A stretch of DNA of 64,000 nt from an uncultured Myxococcales bacterium. Its GTDB lineage: Bacteria > Myxococcota_A > UBA9042 > DTJE01. Within the stretch, counting starts at the first letter, position 1; each line of letters opens with the position of its first letter. This document shows positions 15,994 to 24,110 of the stretch, piece by piece. The notes under the pieces were generated by a model, which saw only the letters and a program-made list of their open reading frames with translations, was not told where the DNA came from and searched no databases. The position numbers and the translations under genes are program-made. Location: contig CAIOFV010000136.1 in assembly GCA_903857665.1 (NCBI GenBank), positions 1 through 64,000 on the forward strand, written 5' to 3'.

Positions 15994-18447
15994 GTGAATC
16001 GAATGAAGACGCGTTTCGTGCCAGGGAGCAGCCTCCTTCCGGCGCTCGTCGTGCTGGCGACCGCGTGCGCGCCGGTGCCCGGCAAGGTCCCGGCGCCTCT
16101 CGCCTCGGGGCGGCAGGCCTCGTTCATCGTGGGCGGCACCGCGGAAAGCGGGTGGCCGGCGGTGGGCGCGCTGACGGTCAGCATGGGCGGGATGTACGCG
16201 GGCGAGTTCTGCACGGGTACGCTGATCGCCCCCCAGTGGGTGCTGACCGCGGCCCACTGCGTCACGCCGACCCAGGACTTCCCGGTTTCGGCCGCCATCA
16301 CCCGGTTCATGATCGGCAGCGACGCGCTGGCGACGGGCACGCAGCAGAATCCCCAGCCCCCGGCGACCGGCACGTTCTACCAGGCCGACAAGTTCTATCC
16401 GAACCCCGACTACACCACCACGGCGACCGCGGTGGACAACGACGTGGCGCTGGTCCACCTGGCCAAGCCCGTCACGGGCGTCACGCCGCTGCCTCTCAAC
16501 ACGAAGGCGCTGGACGGGTCCTTCCTGAACCAGAGGGTGAACTACGTCGGGTTCGGCGCCACCGAGGGCATCAACCAGACGGGATCCGGCAGCAAGCGTT
16601 CGGGCACGATGGAACTGGTCGAGGTGGATCCCCACTGGTACGTGAGCCAGTTCGGCGGGCAGGGCATCTGCTTCGGCGACTCGGGCGGTCCCGGGCTGTA
16701 CCAGGTGGACGGCCAGTGGAAGGTCATCGGCGTCAACTCGACCGTCGGCAACGACCCCAACAAGGACCCCTGCCTGGGCATGGCGAACGACATGCGCGTC
16801 GATGTCTACGCGGCCTTCATCACCGGCATCACCGACCAGCCGCCCCCGGATTGCCGCAAGGACCCCGGCAACTGCGATTGCGCCACCGCCTGCCAGGCCG
16901 ACGGGACATGCAACAACGACGTTTGCCAGAACTTCACCTGCGAGGCCGCCTACAACTGCATGACGAACTGCGGGAGCGACCAGGCGTGCCAGCAGGCCTG
17001 CTACGGGCGGGCCACGCCCGAGGCCCAGACGATCTTCGGCAACATGTCGACCTGCTTCCAGGACCAGTGCAGCGTCCCGGACGCCCAGTTCCAGGAATGC
17101 GCCACGTCGAAGTGCAGCGCCGAGATCGACGCGTGCTTCCCCAGCCAGGCAGGCGCCCTGACATGCGCGCAAGCCTACGACTGCATGGTGCAGTGCAACG
17201 GGGATCAGACCTGCAGCAGCGGCTGCTACAGCGAAGGCTCGACGTCGGCCCAGGGGCAGTTGGGGAACCTGTTCCAATGCTTCCAGACGCAGTGCGGGAC
17301 GATCCAGGACAAGACGCTGTACCGGGACTGCGCCCTGTCGAAGTGCGAATCCCAACTGGTGGCGTGCATGCCTCCCTCGGAATGCCCCGTGGTCGGCTCG
17401 GGGGCCTGTCCCACCGGCCAGGCGTGCTGGCGCTGGCTGGGCACCCACACCGACTGCCGGCCCAGCAGCGGCCTGACCGATGGTGCCGCGTGCGACGCGA
17501 CGAAGACCGATGTCCTCCCGTGCGCCGACGGGCTGGGGTGCGCGCTGGACGGCGCGGCGACCGTCTGCCGTCGGATCTGCAAGGCCGACACGGACTGCAA
17601 GGCGCATGAAGCGTGCAAGATCCCGCTGGTCGCCGACTGGGCCGACGTCGGCTTCTGCCAGGCCGTCCCGTGCATCGACAACGACAAGGACGGCGTCTGC
17701 GCGACCGAGGACTGCGACGACGACGACCCGACGGTCCATCCGGGCGCGATCGAAAAGTGCGGCAACGGGCGTGACGACAACTGCGACGGCCGGACCGACG
17801 AGGGCTGCGACAACTGCGTGGACAACGACAAGGACGGCATCTGCCAGCCCGAGGACTGCGACGACGCCGATCCGCTGGTCTACCCGGGCGCGGTCGAACG
17901 GTGCGGCAACGGTCGTGACGACAACTGCGACGGCCAGACCGACGAGGGCTGCGACAACTGCGTCGATGCCGACGGCGACGGCTACTGCGCCAACGTCGAC
18001 TGCGACGACAACGATCCGTTCGTGTTCCCGGGCGCCAACGAGCTTTGCGGCAATGGTCGGGACGACAACTGCAACGGGCTGACGGACGAGGGGTGCCGGC
18101 CCTGCGTGGACGAGGACGGCGACGGGTACTGCGCCGACGTCGACTGCGACGACCACGACCCGGACGTGCACCCCGGGGCGGAGGAGATCTGCGGCAACGG
18201 CATCGATGACGACTGCAACGGCCAGACCGATGAAACCTGCCTGGCCTGCGGCGACGACGACGCGTGCAGCGTGGTCGAGGAAACGCATGTCGGCAAGTCG
18301 GGCGGCGGCTGCGCGGCGGGCGTCGGCGGCCCGGGCGGGCCGGTTCCGGTGGCGCTGCTGGCGGTGTTCGCGCTGGGGTTCGCGGTCCTTCGCCGACCCC
18401 GGTCCCGGGTCGCGGACGGGCGTGCCGGTTCCCGCCAGGCGGCTTGA
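15994..18447 (+). CDS. Trypsin-like serine protease with four MopE-type metal-binding repeats and MYXO-CTERM-like tail
   Basis: An 817-residue surface protein; the start is GTG, 7 nt after GGAGGT. A lipobox-like VLATAC (Cys25) is followed by the S1 protease domain (about 44-275) with His88 (TAAHC), Asp150 (DNDVALVHL) and Ser229 (GDSGGP). The activation-like IVGG at 45-48 implies zymogen processing. Cys-rich segments follow (about 285-560), then four repeats of about 47 residues of the type DGDGYCxxxDCDDxDPxVxPGA...CGNGxDDNCxGxTDE, which are putative Ca-binding MopE motifs. At the end are SGGGCAAG, a hydrophobic helix and RRPRSR, resembling MYXO-CTERM sorting signals. The protein has both a lipobox-like N-terminus and a sorting tail, so its final anchoring is unclear. 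Confidence 0.88.
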   Translation: MNRMKTRFVPGSSLLPALVVLATACAPVPGKVPAPLASGRQASFIVGGTAESGWPAVGALTVSMGGMYAGEFCTGTLIAPQWVLTAAHCVTPTQDFPVSAAITRFMIGSDALATGTQQNPQPPATGTFYQADKFYPNPDYTTTATAVDNDVALVHLAKPVTGVTPLPLNTKALDGSFLNQRVNYVGFGATEGINQTGSGSKRSGTMELVEVDPHWYVSQFGGQGICFGDSGGPGLYQVDGQWKVIGVNSTVGNDPNKDPCLGMANDMRVDVYAAFITGITDQPPPDCRKDPGNCDCATACQADGTCNNDVCQNFTCEAAYNCMTNCGSDQACQQACYGRATPEAQTIFGNMSTCFQDQCSVPDAQFQECATSKCSAEIDACFPSQAGALTCAQAYDCMVQCNGDQTCSSGCYSEGSTSAQGQLGNLFQCFQTQCGTIQDKTLYRDCALSKCESQLVACMPPSECPVVGSGACPTGQACWRWLGTHTDCRPSSGLTDGAACDATKTDVLPCADGLGCALDGAATVCRRICKADTDCKAHEACKIPLVADWADVGFCQAVPCIDNDKDGVCATEDCDDDDPTVHPGAIEKCGNGRDDNCDGRTDEGCDNCVDNDKDGICQPEDCDDADPLVYPGAVERCGNGRDDNCDGQTDEGCDNCVDADGDGYCANVDCDDNDPFVFPGANELCGNGRDDNCNGLTDEGCRPCVDEDGDGYCADVDCDDHDPDVHPGAEEICGNGIDDDCNGQTDETCLACGDDDACSVVEETHVGKSGGGCAAGVGGPGGPVPVALLAVFALGFAVLRRPRSRVADGRAGSRQAA

Positions 18448-18466
18448 AGCCATTTCCGAGGATGAC

Positions 18467-19108
18467 GTGGGATCGAAGGCCGCGAAGAACGTGTACGCGT
18501 GGACGGCAGGGGACGAGGAGGGCATCGCCGCCTCCTGGCCCGAGTGCGAGGCCCGGGTCGTCGGCCGCAAGGGCGCACGGTACCGGGGATTCGCGACGCG
18601 CCAGGACGCCAGGGCGTGGCTGGACGCGGGCGCCCGGTACGAGGATCGGGGCGCGAAGAAGGCGCGCGATCGCATGGACCTGCCCGAGGACGCCGTGTTC
18701 TTCGATGCCGGCACGGGCCGCGGAAACGGTACCGAGGCGAACGTTACCGATCGCGACGGCACGCCGCTGGCGCACCTGGAGGCGCCCGAGCACGTCCTGA
18801 CACCCTTCGGGACGATCCAGTTGTCGCCGGGTCGCACGAACAACTTCGGGGAGTTGCTGGGCTGCTACTATGCTTTGAAGATCGCGCGGCGCCTGGGTGT
18901 GAGGCGCGTGCTGGGCGACTCCGCCCTGGTCCTGGACTACTGGTCGAAGGATCACCTCAGCGCGGAAAAGCGGGCGAACGATCCGGACCTGGTCCGGCTG
19001 GCCGCCATGACGGCCCGGGAACGGATCGCGTTCGAGGCGGGCGGCGGCGCCCTGTCGCACGTTCCCGGCGGGCAGAACCCCGCGGACCTTGGCTTTCACC
19101 GCGACTGA
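18467..19108 (+). CDS. Ribonuclease HI with N-terminal viroplasmin (hybrid-binding) domain
   Basis: A 213-residue protein that starts at GTG 18467 (GAGGA just upstream), 19 bp after the protease stop. The N-terminal domain (about 5-55, KNVYAWTAGDEEGIAASWPE...GARYRGFATRQDARAWL) is a caulimovirus-VI/RNase H1 N-terminal type module that grips RNA-DNA hybrids. The RNase H fold follows with the four catalytic acids Asp80 (FFDAGTGRG), Glu129 (NNFGELLG), Asp151 (VLGDSALVLDYW) and Asp207 (NPADLGF). The enzyme should cleave the RNA strand of hybrids (R-loops, primers). All catalytic residues are present, so it is probably active. Its pairing with a secreted protease gene is likely chance. Confidence 0.87.
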   Translation: MGSKAAKNVYAWTAGDEEGIAASWPECEARVVGRKGARYRGFATRQDARAWLDAGARYEDRGAKKARDRMDLPEDAVFFDAGTGRGNGTEANVTDRDGTPLAHLEAPEHVLTPFGTIQLSPGRTNNFGELLGCYYALKIARRLGVRRVLGDSALVLDYWSKDHLSAEKRANDPDLVRLAAMTARERIAFEAGGGALSHVPGGQNPADLGFHRD

Positions 19109-19171
19109 ATCGTCCGGCAAGAGCACTTCAAGGTAGAATGAAGATCGACGCGTCTTTGACGGGAGGGCGGC

Positions 19172-20356
19172 GTGCATCGCATGCGCGAATTCCGGTGCAT
19201 CTGTCGACGGTCGGTTCGGCCGCAACTCCGCCTCACCCGGCGGGTGGACCTGTTCGCCGGGACCGGCGATGCCCAGCGATTGTCGATGCGCCTGATGCGG
19301 GGCGAAGCCGCGGAGATCCCCGACGCGGACGTTGCCGCGGTGCTGGGGGATGAGCCTGTCGCGGCCTTCCGCTTCGCCGAGGAACGCCTGCGGGGACGGC
19401 GTCGTCGAACCACCGACGAGCCGGTGTTCTGCCACTCCGCCGACATCGCGATGCGGGCCCTGGACCTCGGGTATGGTCCCCGGACGGTGATGGCCGGCCT
19501 GCTCCACGACGTCGTGGAGGAGGCGGCCCCGGAACCCGAGGCCATGGCGGCCCTGCTGGGCGAGGTCGTGCGCCGGTTCGGCGCCGACACCGGCCGCGAC
19601 GTCCGCGTGCTGACGAACCGCTACTCGGCGCTGATGGACGCGGTGCGGCGCGAGGTGCCGCTGAACCTGCCGTTCGTGGACGGGTCGCGGGAAATCGTGG
19701 CCGGGGCGTTGCGCGGCCTTCGCGACCGGATGCCGCCCGAGGTGTCCGCGGCCTATGCTTTCGAATTTCACCAGTTGCTGGACTACTTCCTGCCCCGTGC
19801 GGACGTGGCCCGCGGCGCTCCCCGTGCCCTGGTCGATCGGGGCCACAGCGTGTTCGCCGAACTGGCCCTCCAGACCTACCGGGTGTTTTCGGAAGACATG
19901 GCCGACGACGCCCGGTCGCGGTCGGGCCCGTCCTCGGGCGTGTTCTGCGAAACGCCCCTGGTCGTCAAATGCATGGACCTGGTGGACAACCTTCGGACCG
20001 CGGAGGTCGTGTCCTGGCGGGCACTGGACCGCATCCTGCTGAAGAGCGAGATGTTCCTGGACGCCACGTTCTATCTTCACGACCACCTGCACGGGATGGA
20101 GGCGCCCGACGTCACCTTCATTTCGGCCTACGACTTCCTGAAGCACCAGATGGTCGAGCAGATGGAGGAGCGCGCCCGCGCGTTGGCCTACCTTGCGGAC
20201 ACGCGGTTCGCGCCGCTGGCCGAGTTCCTGGAGGGCCAGTTGGGGCGGCTGCGTCGCAAGTACCAGGTCGGCCGGAACCCCGTCGAGGGGCTGGCCCGGC
20301 TGCGCAACCGCATCCGCGCGCTGAACGTGCCCCGGCGGCCTTCCCGGCAGGGCTGA
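19172..20356 (+). CDS. RSH-like HD-domain protein (no synthetase domain)
   Basis: A 394-residue protein; the start is GTG with GGGAGGG upstream (an ATG lies three codons inside). A TAGAAT -10-like box lies at 19134-19139. The HD pattern matches RelA/SpoT hydrolase domains: His88 in FCHSADIAMRAL, His112-Asp113 in GLLHDVVEE, and a later Asp/Asn in KCMDLVDNLRT. No RelA synthetase motif and no TGS/ACT domain follow; the C-terminal part is helical and basic. It could hydrolyse (p)ppGpp or a related nucleotide, like a small alarmone hydrolase, but it is about twice their length. The insert between the HD motifs (about residues 120-265) has no assignment. Confidence 0.72.
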   Translation: MHRMREFRCICRRSVRPQLRLTRRVDLFAGTGDAQRLSMRLMRGEAAEIPDADVAAVLGDEPVAAFRFAEERLRGRRRRTTDEPVFCHSADIAMRALDLGYGPRTVMAGLLHDVVEEAAPEPEAMAALLGEVVRRFGADTGRDVRVLTNRYSALMDAVRREVPLNLPFVDGSREIVAGALRGLRDRMPPEVSAAYAFEFHQLLDYFLPRADVARGAPRALVDRGHSVFAELALQTYRVFSEDMADDARSRSGPSSGVFCETPLVVKCMDLVDNLRTAEVVSWRALDRILLKSEMFLDATFYLHDHLHGMEAPDVTFISAYDFLKHQMVEQMEERARALAYLADTRFAPLAEFLEGQLGRLRRKYQVGRNPVEGLARLRNRIRALNVPRRPSRQG

Positions 20357-20423
20357 TTCGATCCGCCCCGGACGGCCGGGGCCGGCGCCTCCCGGAAACC
20401 CGCACCGCGCAGGGGAACCGTCG

Positions 20424-20457
20424 TTGACACCAAGGGACCGCACTCGCACACTATGCA
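20424..20457 (+). promoter_or_regulatory. Possible promoter of the FG-GAP lipoprotein gene
   Basis: A perfect TTGACA (20424-20429) and TATGCA (20452-20457) lie upstream of the start, but with a 22-bp gap. One of the two must pair with a poorer partner, so only the general location is supported. Confidence 0.3.
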
Positions 20458-20478
20458 CGGCCCTTTTTTGAGGCGACG

Positions 20479-22570
20479 ATGCGAGGCGGTGGACGGGCCC
20501 TGGTGTGCGTGGCTTGCTTGGCGTTGCTGGCATCGTGCGGTGGCGGCGGAAGTGGCCGCGACGCGACGATCGACCCGGGCACGATCGACGACCTCGGCTC
20601 GCCGGACCTCGCGATCGACGATGCGATCGACGACGCGGACGCGTCCCGCGATGAAACCGCCCCGGACGACGTGGTCGCGGACGTCGCCACCGACCCGGGC
20701 CCGGAACTCCCGCCGCGCGTCTGCAGGACGCCGACGCCCTGGACCCCGGGGACGAAGGTGTTCACGGACGTGTCGGTCGATGCCGGCCTGCGCACGATGA
20801 ACGTCAACGGCGTCCGCCTGGGGGCCGTGGACTACGACGGCGACGGCCGCCCCGACCTGTCGGTTCGCGGATATGACAACCGCCGCGATGACCTGGCCGG
20901 CAACACCATCCGCAACACCTTCCTGCTGCGCAACAAGGGCGGGTTCCAGTTCGAGGACGTGACCCGCTCGTCGGGGTTCCTGGCCACCCGGGACGGGGGG
21001 GAAGGCCGGGTGGTCGGCGCCGTCGTGTGGGGCGACATCGACAACGACGGCGACCTGGACGCGCTGACGCTGGTCAACGTGGACCCCAATCCCGCCCACC
21101 CCGACACCGGCGACCGGACCGAGGTGATGCTGAACGACGGCCACGGCAAGTTCACGCTGGGTCCCGTCAGCGCCATCGCGGGCACCGCGGACGATCGGAT
21201 CCCCGCGTACGCGGCCACCCTCACGGACATCGACCGGGACGGGAACCTCGACGTGTGGGTGGGGACGGCGTTGGGAAACGCCGCGCCCGACCCCGACCGC
21301 CTGTTCCGGGGGGACGGCACGGCCAGCTTCTCGGACGTGACCCAGTCGGCGGGCGTGATGACGCGCCCGTGGATCATGATCGCGGACGAAAAGAACGGCC
21401 TGGCCCACCGCAACACGTGGGGCGTCACGGCCTGCGACCTGAACGGCGACGGGTGGCCGGACCTGCTGTCGTCGGTCTACGGCCGGTACTTCAGCGCCCT
21501 GTGGATGGGCGGTCCCGGCGGCCAGTACCAGGACCGTTCGTTCCAGTCGGGCTTCGCCGCCGACGACCGGAAGGACTGGACCACGAACCTGAACGCCCAG
21601 TGCTATTGCAAGCTGGTTCCCACGGGGGACCAGTGCACGGGCGTCCCGGCGCCGCCGGCGTACTTCGCGTGCGACCCCGCCACCACCAAGGTGACCGACC
21701 TGCGCTGGGACCACGGCGGCGATCGGCAGGACTGGCGCCTGGCGGGCAACCACTTCTCCACGGTGTGCGGCGACGTGAACAACGACGGGAACATGGACCT
21801 GCTGGTCCTGACCATCGTCCATTGGGACGTGGGTTCCTCGTCGGACCCGACGGAACTGCTGATCAACCGGGGGGGGGGCAGAGCCCGGTTTCGATCGGCC
21901 CGGGAACGACAAGATGGGCCTGGTGCGGGACTTCAAGCGCATCGACTGGAACGCCGGCGACATGACCGGCGCGTTCCTGGACTTCGACCTCGACGGGCGG
22001 CTCGACATCCTGATCGGGTCGTCGGACTACCCGGGCACGCGGGCATTCCTGTTTCACCAGAAGACCGACGGCACCTTCGAGGAGGTGGCGATCACCGACG
22101 GGATCGACCACCCGCGCTCCCACGGTGTCGCGGTGGCCGATTTCGACGGCGACGGCGACGTGGACGTGGCCCTGGGGCACGGCACCGCGCGCTGCAGCGG
22201 CGACCCGTCGTGCCACCCGACCGCCGAGGTCCACATGTTCCGCAACGAAATCGGGCAGGGGTCCAACCGCCTGCAGATCCGGCTGGCGGGGGGGCCGGGC
22301 TCGAACCGCTCGGCGATCGGTGCCCGCGTGCGCGTCACGGCCGGCGGCGTGACCCAGACGCAGGAGGTCGGCGGCGGATACGGCCACTTCGGGATCCAGC
22401 ACGACCTCATGCTGACGTTCGGGCTGGGCGCGAGCTGCGACATCGACAAGGTGGAGGTCCGCTGGCCGGACGGGGCGTTGACCACGCAGACGTTCGCGAA
22501 CGTCCGGGCCAATTACAGGATCCTGGTGACCCAGGGCGTCGCCGACCCGGAATACCAGCCCCTCCCCTGA
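20479..22570 (+). CDS. FG-GAP/VCBS-repeat lipoprotein with ASPIC/UnbV C-terminus, frame broken at a G10 tract
   Basis: The N-terminal frame starts at ATG 20479 (GAGG upstream) with the lipobox LLASC, then an Asp-rich stalk, then FG-GAP/VCBS calcium-binding blades (such as VDYDGDGRPDLSVRGYDN, DIDNDGDLDALTLVN, DLNGDGWPDLLSSVY). At the G10 run 21869-21878 coding continues in the next frame to 22570. There it carries DFDLDGRLDILIGSSDY, DFDGDGDVDVALG and an ASPIC/UnbV domain (SNRSAIGARVRV, VEVRWPDGALTTQTF). One G fewer would join both parts as ...LLINRGGAEPGF..., about 696 residues, normal for this family. Read as given, the first frame runs on into unrelated sequence to 22782. This may be an assembly error, a pseudogene or a slippage switch. 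The family is a surface beta-propeller of unknown ligand. Confidence 0.85.
21869..21878 (+). repeat. G10 homopolymer at the frame break
   Basis: Ten G in a row, the point where the FG-GAP lipoprotein changes from frame 1 to frame 2 of the window. A tract of 9 (or 12) G would give an intact gene. Confidence 0.9.
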
Positions 22571-22606
22571 ATCGCACGCCGAACCGACGTCATTTCCCTG
22601 CCTGCC

Positions 22607-22635
22607 TTGACGGCCCGAAGGCCTCACCGGACAAT
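22607..22635 (+). promoter_or_regulatory. Promoter of the kinase-PilZ gene
   Basis: TTGACG (22607-22612), 17-bp spacer, GACAAT (22630-22635), 29 bp before the GTG start. The same -10, GACAAT, is used before the alpha-2-macroglobulin gene. Confidence 0.6.
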
Positions 22636-22664
22636 CGGCAGGTGGCATCGAGGTCTGTCGGCAC

Positions 22665-24053
22665 GTGGGAGACCGGTTCACCAACCTGTGGAGCCGTTTG
22701 CGCGGTGGGGCGAAGGGGCCCCTGGGACCGACTGCGCTCACCCTCGGGGAGGGGGTGGTCGTCGATGGCCGGTTCGCCGTGAAGGGGCTGCTGGGCATCG
22801 GCGGCACCTCGGCCGTGTACATCGCCGAGCAGACGTCGATGGGACGCGAGGTCGCCCTCAAGATCCTGCGGTCGGAACTGATCACCCGCGAACAGGCCAC
22901 GGACCGGTTCGTTCGCGAGGTCCGCGCCATCAGTCGTCTGAGCAGCCCTCACACGGTGTCGGTGTACGACGTCGGCCGCACTCCGGAAGGGCAGCTGTTC
23001 ATCGCGATGGAACTGTTGCGCGGCCGTTCCCTGTTCCAGGTGATGTCCGACGAGCCGGGGCCCATGTCCCCGTGGCGCGCCGTCCAGATCGTGGACCAGG
23101 TGCTGGAAAGCCTGGCCGAGGCGCACGCCAGCGGGGTGCTGCACCGCGACCTCAAGCCGGAAAACATCTTCGTCATCGAGGGGACGGCGGCCAAGGAGTT
23201 CGCGAAGGTGCTGGACTTCGGCATCGCCCAGCTGGGCGACGAGGCGGCCGTGGAGACCCAGCCCCGGGGCATGGTCGTCGGCACGCCGCGGTACATGAGC
23301 CCGGAGCAGATGTCGGGCAAGCCGCTGGATGCCCGGTCGGACCTGTACTCGCTGGCGACCGTGCTGTTCGAGATGCTCAGCGGGCATCCGCCGTTCGAGG
23401 CCGCCACGCCGCTGGCCCTGGGCCTGAAGAAACTCCGCGAGCCCGCGCCGTCCCTGCGCCAGTTGAACCCGACCGTCGATGTTCCCGAGGAGATCCAGAT
23501 GTTCCTGGATCGGGCCCTCGCGACCCTTCCCGAGGACCGGTTCACGACCGCCACCGAGTTCCGCAACCTGCTGGCGCTGGCGATCGAGGGCCACGAACCC
23601 GATCCGGCCACGCTGCTGGCGATCGAACCGGCGCGCAGGACCCGGAACACCCGGTACGCCACGCGACCGAAGCCCGCCGAGCCGGAACCGCCACCGCCGT
23701 CGCCCAAACGTCCTGCCGACCGCCGTGCGAACGGGCGGGAACTGCGTATGATGAACGTGCGGTTCCGCGTGGACGGGGTCGATCACAAGGCGACGTCGAC
23801 GGACGTCGGGCGCGGCGGGGCGTTCTTTGCCAGCCGTTCCCTGCCGGCGGTGGGCACCCGGATCGAAATCGCGGTGCTGGGGCCCGCGGGCGACAGCGCC
23901 GTGGCCCGCACGCTGGCCGAGGTGGTCCGGGTCGTCGAGGCGTCTGGCGGTCCGACCGAGGTCCGGGGCTTCGCGGTCCGGTGGCTTCCGGCGGACCAGG
24001 CGCGGAAGGCGGTTTCCGTCGATGACCTGGTTCCCGCGCCCGGGAAGCCCTGA
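22665..24053 (+). CDS. Serine/threonine protein kinase with C-terminal PilZ-type domain
   Basis: A 462-residue protein with a GTG start and a GAGG about 11 nt upstream. The kinase domain (about 34-300) has a Gly-rich loop LGIGGTSAVY (43-52), Lys66 in VALKIL, Asp162 in HRDLKPEN, DFG at 184-186 and an APE-like MSPEQ. All catalytic residues are present. A Pro-rich linker (about 315-345) leads to a PilZ-like domain (about 350-455) that opens with RRANGRE, fits the RxxxR signature, and continues with TDVGRGGAFF, where the usual Ser of (D/N)xSxxG is Gly. No transmembrane segment is seen, so it should be cytosolic. It may link c-di-GMP (if still bound) to protein phosphorylation. Confidence 0.9.
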   Translation: MGDRFTNLWSRLRGGAKGPLGPTALTLGEGVVVDGRFAVKGLLGIGGTSAVYIAEQTSMGREVALKILRSELITREQATDRFVREVRAISRLSSPHTVSVYDVGRTPEGQLFIAMELLRGRSLFQVMSDEPGPMSPWRAVQIVDQVLESLAEAHASGVLHRDLKPENIFVIEGTAAKEFAKVLDFGIAQLGDEAAVETQPRGMVVGTPRYMSPEQMSGKPLDARSDLYSLATVLFEMLSGHPPFEAATPLALGLKKLREPAPSLRQLNPTVDVPEEIQMFLDRALATLPEDRFTTATEFRNLLALAIEGHEPDPATLLAIEPARRTRNTRYATRPKPAEPEPPPPSPKRPADRRANGRELRMMNVRFRVDGVDHKATSTDVGRGGAFFASRSLPAVGTRIEIAVLGPAGDSAVARTLAEVVRVVEASGGPTEVRGFAVRWLPADQARKAVSVDDLVPAPGKP

Positions 24054-24110
24054 AGGGGCGTGGAGGCCGCGAACCGTGTACAATACCGGCGACCCGCATC
24101 GGGGCTGTCC

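Noticed and set aside
20358-20385. GC-rich inverted repeat after the RSH-like gene as a terminator
   Set aside because: A short stem with no T-run, in a stretch where CCGG runs are common by composition.
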